Source: Blastomussa wellsi (lineage: Eukaryota; Cnidaria; Anthozoa; Scleractinia; Plerogyridae). From it: a stretch of 64,000 nt of DNA. A program made the position numbers and the translations under genes. Below the pieces are notes generated by a model. The model searched no databases. It was not told the origin of the DNA and saw nothing but the letters and a program-made list of their open reading frames with translations. The DNA is taken from positions 7,762,676 through 7,826,675 of the forward strand of contig OX393573.1 in the NCBI GenBank assembly GCA_947652115.1, in the 5' to 3' direction. Position 1 is the stretch's first letter. Each line of letters begins with the position of its first letter. Shown piece by piece: positions 18,351 to 28,145 of this stretch.

Positions 18351-18381
18351 TTTAAACTTTTTTTCACCTCTTTTATATGGA
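18351..18381 (+). promoter_or_regulatory. 31-nt promoter/leader element, copy 2
   Basis: Exact copy of 18179-18209, placed between the zinc-ribbon gene and the integrase and ending in the integrase start codon. Confidence 0.75.
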
Positions 18382-19374
18382 CACCAAACTCGCGAAGATA
18401 TACTACAGCCCTGGCGGCTATTGGAAAGGCATTGCCGCCATCAAAAAACTGGCCGCGGCTGCAAAAGTCCCGGAAGACACCGCAAAAAATTGGTTGATCA
18501 AGCAAGCCCTCTGGCAGATTTTCCTTCCTGCGCCGAAGCATATACCTCGACCGAAATTCGACGTGTCCTTACCCAACAAGGTCCACCAGGCGGACCTTCT
18601 TTTTTTGCCTCACGATAAACTGCCTCGCGGTCGCAAAGTCTGGAAATACGCTCTGAACGTTGTCGAAGTGGCCAGCCGTTTCAAAGAGTCCGAACCCTTG
18701 ACCTCGAAAAATTCTGATGAGGTTGCTCAGGCTTTTCAGAAAATTTACAAGCGCGGCCCTTTGAAATGGCCTGAAATGTTGCAAGTTGACCCTGGGCGAG
18801 AATTCATGGGTGAAGTGACGAAAGTCATGGAAAATCACAAAACTTTCATCCGGCGCGGGCGCGTCAACATTCACCGCGATCAGGCCATTGTTGAACGTTT
18901 CAACCGCACCCTTGCCGAACGCCTGTTCGGTCACCAGTATGCCGTGGAAATGCGGCTGCCTGAGGGAGGCGGTCCAGGGCATGGGTGAAAAGGCTTCCTG
19001 AAGTTGTTTCGGCTTTGAACAACGAGGTGACCAGCCTTATCGGAAAGAAACCTGCTGTTGCAATCAAAGAGAAATCTGTTTATTCGAAACCTTCGACTGC
19101 TTATCACAGACCTGTTGGAAAGGATGAAAAAATCCTGCCATATCTTGTTCAGGTTCGTCATCTTTACGAACCTGGTGAGCTTGAAGGAGGGAAAAAAAGA
19201 GCAACGGATCCGATTTGGTCTTTGAAAGTTTTCACCATTGAAAAGGTTTTACAAAAACCCGATCAGCCCGTTCTGTACTATTTGCATGATGGACCCAAGC
19301 GCGGCTTTGTGCGTGAAGAGCTGCAGATTGTGCCAAAAAACACAGTTCTCCCGCCATCCAGCGTGGACAGTTGA
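18377..19374 (+). pseudogene. retroviral-type integrase, frameshifted
   Basis: Integrases of this type insert Polinton DNA into the host chromosome. The first reading frame (18377-18988, 203 aa) has an N-terminal helix-turn-helix-like region and the catalytic core with D73 (HQADLL), D138 (LQVDPG) and E173 (AIVERF); the last two are separated by 34 residues, as in the DDE/rve fold. The second frame (from about 18985 to 19374) carries the C-terminal part, including an SH3-like segment (DPIWSLKVFTIEKVL ... GFVREELQIV). The two frames are offset by one base near 18964-18975, in a GGGAGGCGG run, so the copy is broken or needs frameshifting; sequencing error is also possible. It shares its 31-nt leader with the upstream zinc-ribbon gene. 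Confidence 0.88.
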
Positions 19375-19395
19375 ACAAACAAATGAAATTTCAAA

Positions 19396-19602
19396 ATGGG
19401 CCGTGGACGCAACGGTGTTATTGTTCAAACCTCAAGCAAAGGAAAAAAACGCGCCATCAAAGAGCTTTCCAATAATGCATGCTCTGTTGTTTTTAAAAAA
19501 CCCTGCCCATCCTGTGAAAAGGAAGTCATTTTTCTTGATCAAGCCATTGTGAATTATTTACAAAGTTTGGACCCGCGTGAGGTGGCTCAAACATTAAAGT
19601 GA
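19396..19602 (+). CDS. unassigned 68-aa protein with one CxxC
   Basis: The ATG at 19396 follows TTTCAAAATGG. The product is basic at the N-terminus (MGRGRNGVIVQTSSKGKKRA), has PCPSC in the middle and a helical tail. One Cys pair alone cannot complete a zinc site unless it dimerises. It is convergent with the polymerase gene and overlaps its 3' end by 16 bp. Family unknown. Confidence 0.6.
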   Translation: MGRGRNGVIVQTSSKGKKRAIKELSNNACSVVFKKPCPSCEKEVIFLDQAIVNYLQSLDPREVAQTLK

Positions 19603-22600
19603 ATGCCTTCCAGAAAAGCCGCCATATCTTCGAGTTCCTCTTCTGTGAGAGGGGCATCTTTGAAACCGTATGCTTTTGTGTGGATCCCGTCATCCGCGAT
19701 CCAGCGTTTTGAATCGAACGCGCACAGTGAAATCTTGTCCACGTGCATGGAGTAAATTTCATGCCCCCTGCTATGCAGAATGTTCATCCCATGCTTCATC
19801 CGTTTCTCCTCACCAAAAATCATTTCACGGTAATGCTCGTGTTTGATGTTTTTCTGGACGACGCACTTTTTCACCCCCTTCGCCTTTTTGATATTTTTTT
19901 CGTCCTCTCGGAAGATGGAATACATTTTTGACCTGAGACAGATGGCTTCCGCGATCGGAGCTCCCGCGCACTCGTCTTTCATTTTGCCCAGGACCTTTTT
20001 GTTCTCGTCTGAGTGCAGTGGATGGCCCTTCGGGTAATCGCTAAGGTCGTACATTTCCAGCGTTGCCGCGATGTCCTTGTAAACGTCTTCTGTTTCGATC
20101 TCGAGCAGGAGGCTGTCCGTGTCCGTGTACACCAGCTCGCACTTGTCGCCGTACTGCTTTTTCAGGTGGTTGTAGAAAAAGTCGTACATCAGGATCTTGC
20201 TGTTGTCCAGGATCGTCATCCCCGTGTACACCGGTTTGTTCAGCACAAGCTTCCCCTTGTGCAGGTGGATGCCCGCCATGTTTTTTGTGAAGTTTTCGAA
20301 CCTGGCATACCGCGGATTTGCAACCAGTTTTCTGATCTTCCGTTTTTGTTCGCTTTTCACGATTCTGATGTCCGTTCGCTTCCGCAAGTTCTCCATCGTT
20401 TTCCCGAACACCGAGTTGTTCATCAGTTTGTAAAAGTCTTTCTCAAAAGCGCTCTTCGCTTTTTTCCGCAGCTCCGTGTTCTTCATGATGTACGGTTTCA
20501 TCCACGCCGTCTGCTCGAACTCCAGAACCTTGTGCACTTTTTTCAGTTTCATCCCCTGTTTCAGATAGAACTGCAGGTTCCTGTAGTGCACCACGTAGTT
20601 CTTTTTATCTTCCAGGGTCAGAAGCAGTTTCTTTTCTTTTGGAATTTTTATTTCCAGCTTTTTCATCAGGCGGTGCTGGTAGCCGGACATGTCCTCCTGT
20701 TTTACCGCCTTTTTTTCTGGCGCCAGCGGGTAGCTGTTGTGCGCTTCGTGCAGCTCCGCCGGATACTCGAGGTCAACCTCGAGGATCCAGCCCTTCTTCG
20801 CGTCTTCTTTTTTCCTCCGGATCTCTTCTTCCGTGGGCAGGTCCTTTTTCCATTTAAAACCTCGCACAGGCATTGGCTGGCACATGGCCCAGCCGTACAG
20901 ATTATTCGCGTCGAAATACATGATAAATTTTTTCGGTTTGGTCTCATCATATCCCTCCACCTCCGGGTTGTTGGCCCTGACATACCTTTTGCTCACATTT
21001 GAGATCCCGCCGCGCATCCCTTTTTCCACGAATATGTGCTTGTCAATGTCGGTCAGGAGCTCCAGCTTCATGTCTGTCATTTTCAAAAGCGCGTCCCAGC
21101 TCAATCCTGGTGATGTGAAATAATTCGCCGGGTCCAACCCGTACTGCTCTTGACACAAATCCCTGAAATTTTCAAAAACATCCGCCAGCAGCGTCACGTC
21201 CGTCAACACATACAGATCATGATAGTCCCCCAGATTTTCACATCCAAACGCTTCCCACACCCTCTGCGCGTGCGCGTATTCCGCGTCTGAAATCTCTTCG
21301 TCATTCAGTTTGCTGTAGAACATTCTTTTGTGCGGCAGCTGTGTCTCGCCGAACCTCTCCCAGGCGTCTATGTACTCATACGGGTAGACCCCTTTTTGGA
21401 ATAACAGATCAACCGGACCCTTGTCTTCAAACACTGTTTTGGTGATTTTCAGTTCCTCTTTTGGCGTTGCCCCCACAAGTGAACTGAGACTCGCTTGCAT
21501 GAAATTCAGACTGTCAATGAACTGCAGATTCCCCAATGAAAATGAAATGTACTTTTCCATGGTTTTTGCGATGCATTTCACATCTTTGTTCTGCTTTGCC
21601 ACCCCCTGCATCAAGTGGTGTGAATCGTAGCCTGAAAAGTTGTGAAATACAACAGGGATTTTGAATGTTTTGGGTTTCAGTTTCAGTTTGAAATTACACT
21701 CATTGTGTGCTGCTCCGCGAAACTTGCCTGTCACGTGGCAATGGTCTCTCACAGCATCTCTGAAAAATGGTCTTATCAGTGGTTCTTTGCAGAAAATGCA
21801 GTCTTTTTGTTCTGGGGGGTTGTCCGGCTTTTTCAGAAAAAGTTTCTCTTTTTCTTTCCTTTTCCAGAAACAACCGAAATGCGCTTGTCCCAAAAAAATG
21901 TTTCCTTTCCAGACAGGTCTTTTGTCCGAGAAATTTTTTACCAGCAGACTTTTGTTGCAAATGTGGCAATTTTTTGCCGTTTTGAATGCAGCCCAGTCTT
22001 CCGGTCCAATTTCAAATTTCTTTTTGCTGGCTTTTTCCACCCTTTCTCTCAAAATTTCCTCCTCTTTTTGAATTTCTTCCAAGAAAACTTCCGCCGCATC
22101 CCCCCCTCTGTAAAAACCTCTGCTCACGATTTTTCCATCGCTTCTCACACACACCCAGGCGTACCCGCATGCTTCGTGGATTTCAGTTTTCACTGTGCAC
22201 CCTTGCTCTTCGCGACATTCAACCTTTTTTACCAGCGCTTCAAAGTCTGCATAAATCACGTAAGGCGCTTTCATCTGTTTTTGGGAATTTTGGTATTCCA
22301 GAATGTTTTTCCCTTTTTCGGGCATCTCGATCACCGCGGGCCTGCCCTCCAAACCTTCGCAATGTTTTTGGTGCTCTTCCAGCTTTTCTTCTGTTCTGAA
22401 ATGTGAAATACACAGATTGCAGAAGTGCTTTTTTCCGTTATGTTTTGTCTGATCATAAATCAGGGCGCTCATTCTTTTGACCCAGCAGTAATGGTTTCTC
22501 TCTCCGGACACAATCATTATCAAGTTGATCCTTTCCACTTCTGGTCCTTTCTTGCTGAACAACAACCCGCCCATGAAACAGTCTTTTTCTGCGTCCCAGC

Positions 22601-23279
22601 CATATAAATTGATTGCCAGTCCTGGGTTTTGCTCCTCAAGATTTTTTAGCTGTTTGATTGGTGTTGGGAAATCGATTCCTTTCCAGTTCATTTTTTCGTC
22701 AACATTTTTGTATTTGCTGGGTCTTTCCGCATGATCTTTGACTGGGTAAAGTGCTGATCTCAGCGCCCACTTCAGGCACTTGTTGTCTTTGTTTTGCACG
22801 TTGATTATTGCTTTCTTTGCAAAAAGCTTGTCTGGTGTTCTGATCCATGATCCTCCTTCCAATGGTTCATATCTTGCCACATGCACGTACACTTGTCTGA
22901 TTCCTTCAAATTTCATTTCTGATTTATCAACTGAAACTTCTGTTTTGCCCATTGATTCTCCAATAAATTCATTGAATTTTTCCGTGATCTCTTCTTCATC
23001 AAATTTTTGGAAAATATACGTTTGACTTATGTAATACTGTTTGATGGTTTCTTTCCTCTCCTTTTCATTTTCAATTTTCTTTCTTGAAAACTGTGTGTCA
23101 AAAGAAAATAATACTTTCACCTTCCCCAACTCCTCCAGCTCTTTTTTTAGCAGTTCAATGAACTTTCCGCGGTACTCTTTTGCAAATACTTGAATATCAA
23201 GTGCAGCAGGGTTATAAAAATCTTTTGAAAGGTAATTCCAGCGGTCTTTATTTTTAAAGTTCAGTTGTGATACCTGCAT
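19587..23279 (-). CDS. family B DNA polymerase, protein-primed type (Polinton)
   Basis: 1230 aa from the ATG at 23279; the frame opens slightly earlier with a GTG. It would replicate the element's linear DNA by protein priming. Visible parts in order: an N-terminal region of unknown role (1-280); a C2H2-type finger FCNLC ... HQKHC (286-307); Exo I YADFEA (343-348); an inserted Cys/His region with CIFC and RDHCHVTGKFRGAAHNECN (494-529), like endonuclease VII; Exo II FHNFSGYDSH (545-554); Exo III YHDLYVLTDVTLLAD (686-700); motif A YFDANNLYGW (788-797); motif B KLMNNSVFGKT (951-961); and motif C YTDTDS (1051-1056). Every catalytic aspartate expected is present and the frame is intact, so it could be active. 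It is transcribed toward the centre of the element from the right end. Confidence 0.96.
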   Translation of the reverse strand: MQVSQLNFKNKDRWNYLSKDFYNPAALDIQVFAKEYRGKFIELLKKELEELGKVKVLFSFDTQFSRKKIENEKERKETIKQYYISQTYIFQKFDEEEITEKFNEFIGESMGKTEVSVDKSEMKFEGIRQVYVHVARYEPLEGGSWIRTPDKLFAKKAIINVQNKDNKCLKWALRSALYPVKDHAERPSKYKNVDEKMNWKGIDFPTPIKQLKNLEEQNPGLAINLYGWDAEKDCFMGGLLFSKKGPEVERINLIMIVSGERNHYCWVKRMSALIYDQTKHNGKKHFCNLCISHFRTEEKLEEHQKHCEGLEGRPAVIEMPEKGKNILEYQNSQKQMKAPYVIYADFEALVKKVECREEQGCTVKTEIHEACGYAWVCVRSDGKIVSRGFYRGGDAAEVFLEEIQKEEEILRERVEKASKKKFEIGPEDWAAFKTAKNCHICNKSLLVKNFSDKRPVWKGNIFLGQAHFGCFWKRKEKEKLFLKKPDNPPEQKDCIFCKEPLIRPFFRDAVRDHCHVTGKFRGAAHNECNFKLKLKPKTFKIPVVFHNFSGYDSHHLMQGVAKQNKDVKCIAKTMEKYISFSLGNLQFIDSLNFMQASLSSLVGATPKEELKITKTVFEDKGPVDLLFQKGVYPYEYIDAWERFGETQLPHKRMFYSKLNDEEISDAEYAHAQRVWEAFGCENLGDYHDLYVLTDVTLLADVFENFRDLCQEQYGLDPANYFTSPGLSWDALLKMTDMKLELLTDIDKHIFVEKGMRGGISNVSKRYVRANNPEVEGYDETKPKKFIMYFDANNLYGWAMCQPMPVRGFKWKKDLPTEEEIRRKKEDAKKGWILEVDLEYPAELHEAHNSYPLAPEKKAVKQEDMSGYQHRLMKKLEIKIPKEKKLLLTLEDKKNYVVHYRNLQFYLKQGMKLKKVHKVLEFEQTAWMKPYIMKNTELRKKAKSAFEKDFYKLMNNSVFGKTMENLRKRTDIRIVKSEQKRKIRKLVANPRYARFENFTKNMAGIHLHKGKLVLNKPVYTGMTILDNSKILMYDFFYNHLKKQYGDKCELVYTDTDSLLLEIETEDVYKDIAATLEMYDLSDYPKGHPLHSDENKKVLGKMKDECAGAPIAEAICLRSKMYSIFREDEKNIKKAKGVKKCVVQKNIKHEHYREMIFGEEKRMKHGMNILHSRGHEIYSMHVDKISLCAFDSKRWIADDGIHTKAYGFKDAPLTEEELEDMAAFLEGIHFNV

Positions 23280-23300
23280 TTTCCACACGTGGAGCCATCC

Positions 23301-23783
23301 TTAGAAATCTGTTTCTGTCAAAAGAAATCTGTCAAAAGTTTCTTTTGACAGATTTTCGCTTTGCAGTCCTTGAAACAAAAGTTTCAAACTCGGCAAAGAA
23401 AATCCAAGAATTGAATTATCTTTCATTCCATTTCTTGCAATTTCTCCAAACTTAACAGGATCATAATGCTTTTGGAAAAGATGAATATCATTTTTCATTT
23501 TATACTCAAGAAAATCACCCAGATTTGTGTCTCCAACTTTATCAATCAAATCTTTCACAAATCTTTCCAACCTTTCTTGTGACATCTTGCCTCTTTCTCT
23601 CTCTCTTTCTGCAAAAACCAAAACATCTTCAAGATCTTCATTAAGTTTTCCAAGATATTCACGATATTCATAACCACTCTCAAAAAGTTTTTTTCCACCT
23701 CTCACAAAAGGTAAAACGTTTCGATTTCTTTCTCGGAAAAGCCCGATTGCTCTTTCAAGAATTAAGTCATAATGATCCGCCAT
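23301..23783 (-). CDS. unassigned 160-aa helical protein upstream of polymerase
   Basis: No family recognised. Acidic/basic helical protein with DHYDLILERAIGLFRERNRN at the N-terminus, a charged middle (VFAERERERGKMSQERLERF) and no membrane segment or cysteines. It ends 21 bp before the polymerase ATG in the same direction, so the two are probably co-expressed and it may assist replication; a terminal-protein-like role is a speculation. It is the rightmost gene, its start lying about 60 bp inside the right TIR. Confidence 0.75.
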   Translation of the reverse strand: MADHYDLILERAIGLFRERNRNVLPFVRGGKKLFESGYEYREYLGKLNEDLEDVLVFAERERERGKMSQERLERFVKDLIDKVGDTNLGDFLEYKMKNDIHLFQKHYDPVKFGEIARNGMKDNSILGFSLPSLKLLFQGLQSENLSKETFDRFLLTETDF

Positions 23784-23844
23784 GTTCTCTATTGATGTGC
23801 GCGCATTTCTTCAAATGAAAAAAAATAATTCCTGAGCCAAAATA

Positions 23845-24134
23845 TGAAATTTGAGTTTCCTCTCCAGTTGCCCCATTGATTTTGTGGCCGCGCTGTTTTC
23901 CATGTTTCCTCTTTGGTGCAGGGTCTCTCCTTTTGTTTCCCCGCTGCTCTCTCCTTGCTTCCCCACACACATGATCATGGGGAGTCTCTGGGCCAAAATT
24001 TTTTCAAGGGTGTGGTGCGCTTGCCAACCCGGCTCCAAACTTTGTCGACGGGTTGGCAAGCGCACCACACCGTCACCCCCCCTCCCCCACCCTTGAAAAA
24101 ATTTTGGCCCAAAACTCCCCAAGTACATGTGTGT
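23845..24134 (-). repeat. right terminal inverted repeat, 290 bp
   Basis: Reverse complement of 8822-9111 without a mismatch by eye. The outer part (23964-24135) forms the same long foldback as the left end. Confidence 0.95.
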
Positions 24135-24770
24135 CCACCAATTGAAATGTATTTTTATACATCACCAACAGAAAGGCAATCACATCCAACTGTATGCCAT
24201 TCCTTAGTTTCCCACGCAGACTTCATTTGAACTTTGTCTGTCAATAGTGCTAATGATAAGACCTTGAATGTTCACAGAACTTTTTCCAAAAACTAGAACT
24301 CTGTCTCTTCTCCAAGCCACAGTTACAAAGAAAGAAAGCAGACCGTTCTGAATACCTTTTTTAGGAGTCACATCCATATACATAGACATAGAATGAGAAC
24401 ATGAAATGGTGAATAATTAATGATTAAAGGACATCTGCGTGGGAGACTAGCAATTCCTAGGAGCCATTAGAGTATTATATCTGATACTTATGAAATATTT
24501 TCAATGTTGTAACAGACACAAGATAGAAATGCAAGGGGAAATAGTTTATTTATGGGTTGTCTACTTTAGCTGCACGATATTTGTTTCACCTAAGCGTGAA
24601 CATGTGATGCAAGGATTGCATCAAAATGGGTATCAAACTTCAGCACTTGTAAAGTGGTAATCCCATAACCTTGGTTTTCTACTTGTTTCTGAGGTTTAAA
24701 CATCAAAATTGTAGAGGTTACAATGTATTTGCTGATCTTCAAATAGCTATTGGAAAACAAAAGGTCAAAG

Positions 24771-24860
24771 TGGGAGGAGTAGAAATACTCATAGTTGCTT
24801 CATGTCACAGAAACTGGGATATGAGCCTGATGGGCGGTTCACTAGGCTTCTATGCAGACA
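24771..24860 (+). repeat. 3' fragment of the tRNA-SINE family A
   Basis: Contains GGAGTAGAAATACTCATAG and a tail GGCTTCTATGCAGAC that match the 3' part of the full-length SINE copies at 43445 and 46590. Confidence 0.65.
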
Positions 24861-25329
24861 TTCCCTTCCATGTACCTTTACCAGGGAGGGAGGGAGGTGG
24901 TAAAACTCCCTCCTTTCCAGAATATTGCTGAAATTTGTATGAAATTTATGCAGTGGAAAAAACAAACAAAAAAGAGTACAAAATCACATGCCCATCCAAA
25001 TTCCTTTGTTGAGCTTCAAAATTGTAGACTTTATAGTTAATGGTGCTTGGAAATTCTTTTCTTGAAAAACGTTATAGGTATACCCTGGACAAATTAAAAA
25101 CATTTGTTCAGGTTGCATCAGTGAGTAGCTGGCGGTTTATTTTGGTAGCGTGCTAGATCAAAACAAGCAGTGAAAGCCACAAAATCAGAAGTGGAGGGAG
25201 ACCGCAGTGAATAACTGCACTCTGCCTTAGGCCCCTTGCGGCTTTGCCTCTCAGTTTTCGGCTTCCGGTTTCAAACTGCTCACGTGACGCTATAGTGCAG
25301 TGACTAATTAAGCAATAGCGGACTGTTGC

Positions 25330-25475
25330 TGTGTTTACATAGCCTCATCTAAACACGAGGGGGTTTGGGAGAATTAGAGACAGTTGTGGAAACCCGAGAT
25401 GCAGTTGAGGGTTTGCATAACTTTTGAGAATTCTCCTGAACCCCTGAGTGTTCAGTTGAGGCTATGTAAACACGG
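25330..25475. repeat. foldback element
   Basis: GTGTTTACATAGCCTCA (25331-25347) pairs with TGAGGCTATGTAAACAC (25457-25473). A half motif CCGTGTTTACATA recurs near 25540. Confidence 0.65.
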
Positions 25476-26699
25476 AAAAGTCCTATTGCTTTTATAAAAT
25501 ATATATTTTAAAAAATTTGCACGAAACTGAAACGGAAAAACCGTGTTTACATACTTTCACTTAAACACACCTATCAACCAAGTGCACGTAGTATCTCAGT
25601 TATTTTATAAAAGATCATAGTTTTATATGATTGTGAAAGAAAATAAAATTGATCATTACTACACCAGTTATGTCTATTGGGAAGAAAAAACATCCTGTGA
25701 AATGATAAAGTGGAACTGAAATAACAGCCAATATAAAACATTTCCAAAATGTGTGGTCATTTGCAAGATACTAAATAACTAACAAACAGGCAATAAATGA
25801 CAGGCCCCTTGTTGTCTGACCTGTGTTAGGGGTGGTCTTTAACAGGAGCTTCCATTGGATTGCCATCAACCTCGAGCTGCATACTAGGTGAAGTTACGGA
25901 GTCCAGTTTTTCCGAACTCCATCCAGCCTTCTACCTGTTTGGTTTATTGACTTTTACCGAAACTGAACAATAAAAGTTACGACTGAGGAAGGTTAACACG
26001 GATTGCAAATGACAAACTTGAATAACTGGACAATCTTTGGCTCTCAGGTTGGTAAGATCATTCAGCCTGAAAGGAATATATTTTCCGTCTCCAAGAGACC
26101 AAAACAAAAGAACTTCGCTGGAGAGGCACTGAGACAACACGAGTGCTTGTCACAGCTCCACTCCTGCCCCTTGTAGGGGCAACCCGGAAAACTAATCTTG
26201 CGGATTAAACATTAAGCCCCGCGCTCCCTGTTTACTCGAGACCAGACAGGATTCACTCCAAATGATTTCCACACTATCAAGGTCACGTGTTTTTGTTTTA
26301 TTTGTGGTCTTGTACTTGATATTATTAACGCTGAAGGTGCTAAGTAATGCAAATTTATTAGTTTTTATGTCACCCGAAATCGGCTCTAACTCCGTTTACC
26401 GAATGCAAATGTGTCGTATTGCTTCACTTTTGCTCGTGATTCTTTGTAGTTTGGGGCAGCATTGTTTCTTTTGTTTTGCGTCATGTGTCCGGTACACGAA
26501 GGGGGAGCCCAGAAATCAGAATTACCAGACGGTACTCGACTTGACTAGGAAAGCTGAATGAAGGATCTGTTTTTGTGGGGAAAGGTTCTCCCTGGAATAC
26601 GGGTTTCCCTGCATACTGATTTGCCCCAGGCAAAATAACGTTTCACACACTTCTTGATAAATAGCAGCGAACTTAACACGACAAACCACAAAGTTGGCT

Positions 26700-26811
26700 C
26701 GAGGTACAGCGTAACCCTGAGTGGAGGGTCACTCGCTTTCAAAGTAGGGTGATCTCGAGGGACAGGGTAACCCTGGGTGGAGAATCACTCGCTTTCAAAG
26801 TAGGGTGATCT
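26700..26811. repeat. 57-bp direct tandem duplication
   Basis: Two units each ending ACTCGCTTTCAAAGTAGGG plus TGATCT, differing at a handful of bases. Confidence 0.8.
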
Positions 26812-27973
26812 TTGAGGGTCAAGCCAACTTTTTCTCTTTACAGTTTGAATCCCCTACCCGAGGCGACTCACAGCATGCTGAGCAAATTCAGTTTTTGGTT
26901 TTCACGGAGAAATTTGTCCAAAACAAAAGTTAACGCCGCAAGACAACAGTAAATGAAATTGAATTTTAAAAAAGGGTTTTAAATAATTAAGCAGAATCGA
27001 CTTTGACGCAGTCAACAGGGAAAACCTTTTTCACATAAACGTAAAAGATGCCCCCCCTACCAGGGTCAACTGTCCTCTATTTTAACAGGCCCTAATTGCA
27101 CTTGCCGCAGTGCGAGTTTCTTTTGATCCTGACCACTTTGTGACAGAAATAAACACTTATATTTCAGATTTGGGTTTGAGTACCAAATCTAGCGTGCCGT
27201 GGCCAGCCCGTTGGGTGTTCAGTGTAAATTTAACAGATCTAGTGAACAGTTTAAAACAGCATCTAGACGATTGCCTTTCCAATTTAGGAAAGAATACACC
27301 TTATTTCAAAATGGCTACCATCTTTTAAAATATTCTTTTGTTGGAATCCAAATTAGCCCTTCTTGCCTCGTTTTTAAGCTCAAAAATCAAAAGAATATTT
27401 TATCTTGAACGAGGCAACAAGGGCCAATTTGTATGAGCCTAAATCAGCGTCCATTTGAACTGAAAAAATATCACGTTCGAGCTTCCTTAATTCATCCATT
27501 ATGTGCCAATTTCGCACGAACTGTTTGAATAACGAATAAATAAATTTAGAAATTTTATTTAACTTAAGATAAGAACACCATAATGAAAGCAAGGCAACAT
27601 TTTATCATTAAATATTGATTACCGTTATATACGTGTTTTCATTTTCTTTTTTCAATTAAAGTGACAGTCACGAGTTTTGACTCCAAAAATTCAGAGGCCC
27701 AAAAACGTTTTTACGCCAATGGTTACGACAGTGGTCAAGTTTCGCTAAAATTACTATGCAAGTGTATACTGAAGCTAAATATGGAGTGATCATTATAATA
27801 CTATCAGAAGCTTTAGACCTCAACTTCTCAAACTCATTAATAATTCAACACATTAAAACAAAGGAAATCAGAACCGTAACCGTGGTTTGGAAATGTGATC
27901 TTAATTAGCATAGATTTTTACGATTTTATTTCTTTGTTTTCTCCGTAGTTTTAGTTTCGATTGCGAAGATATA

Positions 27974-28108
27974 TCAAACACTCGAGACAGTGTTTCATCA
28001 CATTTCCAAACACCTCGAAGTTCGTCAAAAATACTCCGCTGCGCGTCGTATTTTCAACTCTCTTCTCGGTGTTTGGAAATGTGATGAAACACTGTCTCTC
28101 GTGTTTGA
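27974..28108. repeat. foldback element
   Basis: Arms TCAAACACTCGAGACAGTG... (from 27974) and ...CACTGTCTCTCGTGTTTGA (to 28108) pair over about 45 nt, including TTTCATCACATTTCCAAACAC on the left. Non-coding MITE-like. A half copy (GGTTTGGAAATGTGATC) lies at 27883-27901. Confidence 0.7.
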
Positions 28109-28114
28109 CATATT

Positions 28115-28145
28115 ACTTGAAAAAGTCAGGCTGACTTTTTCAAGT
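28115..28145. repeat. perfect 31-nt hairpin
   Basis: Two 15-nt arms, ACTTGAAAAAGTCAG and its reverse complement, around one base. Confidence 0.8.

Larger units (their letters stand above)
8822..24134. mobile_element. Polinton/adintovirus-like integrated element, 15.3 kb
   Basis: The element is bounded by 290-bp terminal inverted repeats (8822-9111 and 23845-24134). The 6-mer CCACCA lies at both edges (8817-8822 and 24135-24140), consistent with the 6-bp target duplication usual for Polintons; one base is shared with the left TIR, so 5 bp cannot be excluded. Between the TIRs are 16 closely packed genes in both orientations. They include family B DNA polymerase, retroviral-type integrase, double-jelly-roll capsid protein, A32-type ATPase and a probable penton protein, the hallmark set of Polintons and adintoviruses. 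The only clear lesion seen is a frameshift in the integrase. The TIRs match base for base by eye, so insertion or conversion is recent. Confidence 0.93.

Noticed and set aside
20013..21002. 329-aa ORF on the plus strand
   Set aside because: Lies opposite the DNA polymerase gene and is a shadow of its codon bias (runs of Val, Phe, Arg, His).
26262..26561. 99-aa ORF with two hydrophobic stretches, possibly a secreted or membrane protein
   Set aside because: No family, no clear splice sites and no second exon recognised; hydrophobic runs are common in T-rich DNA.
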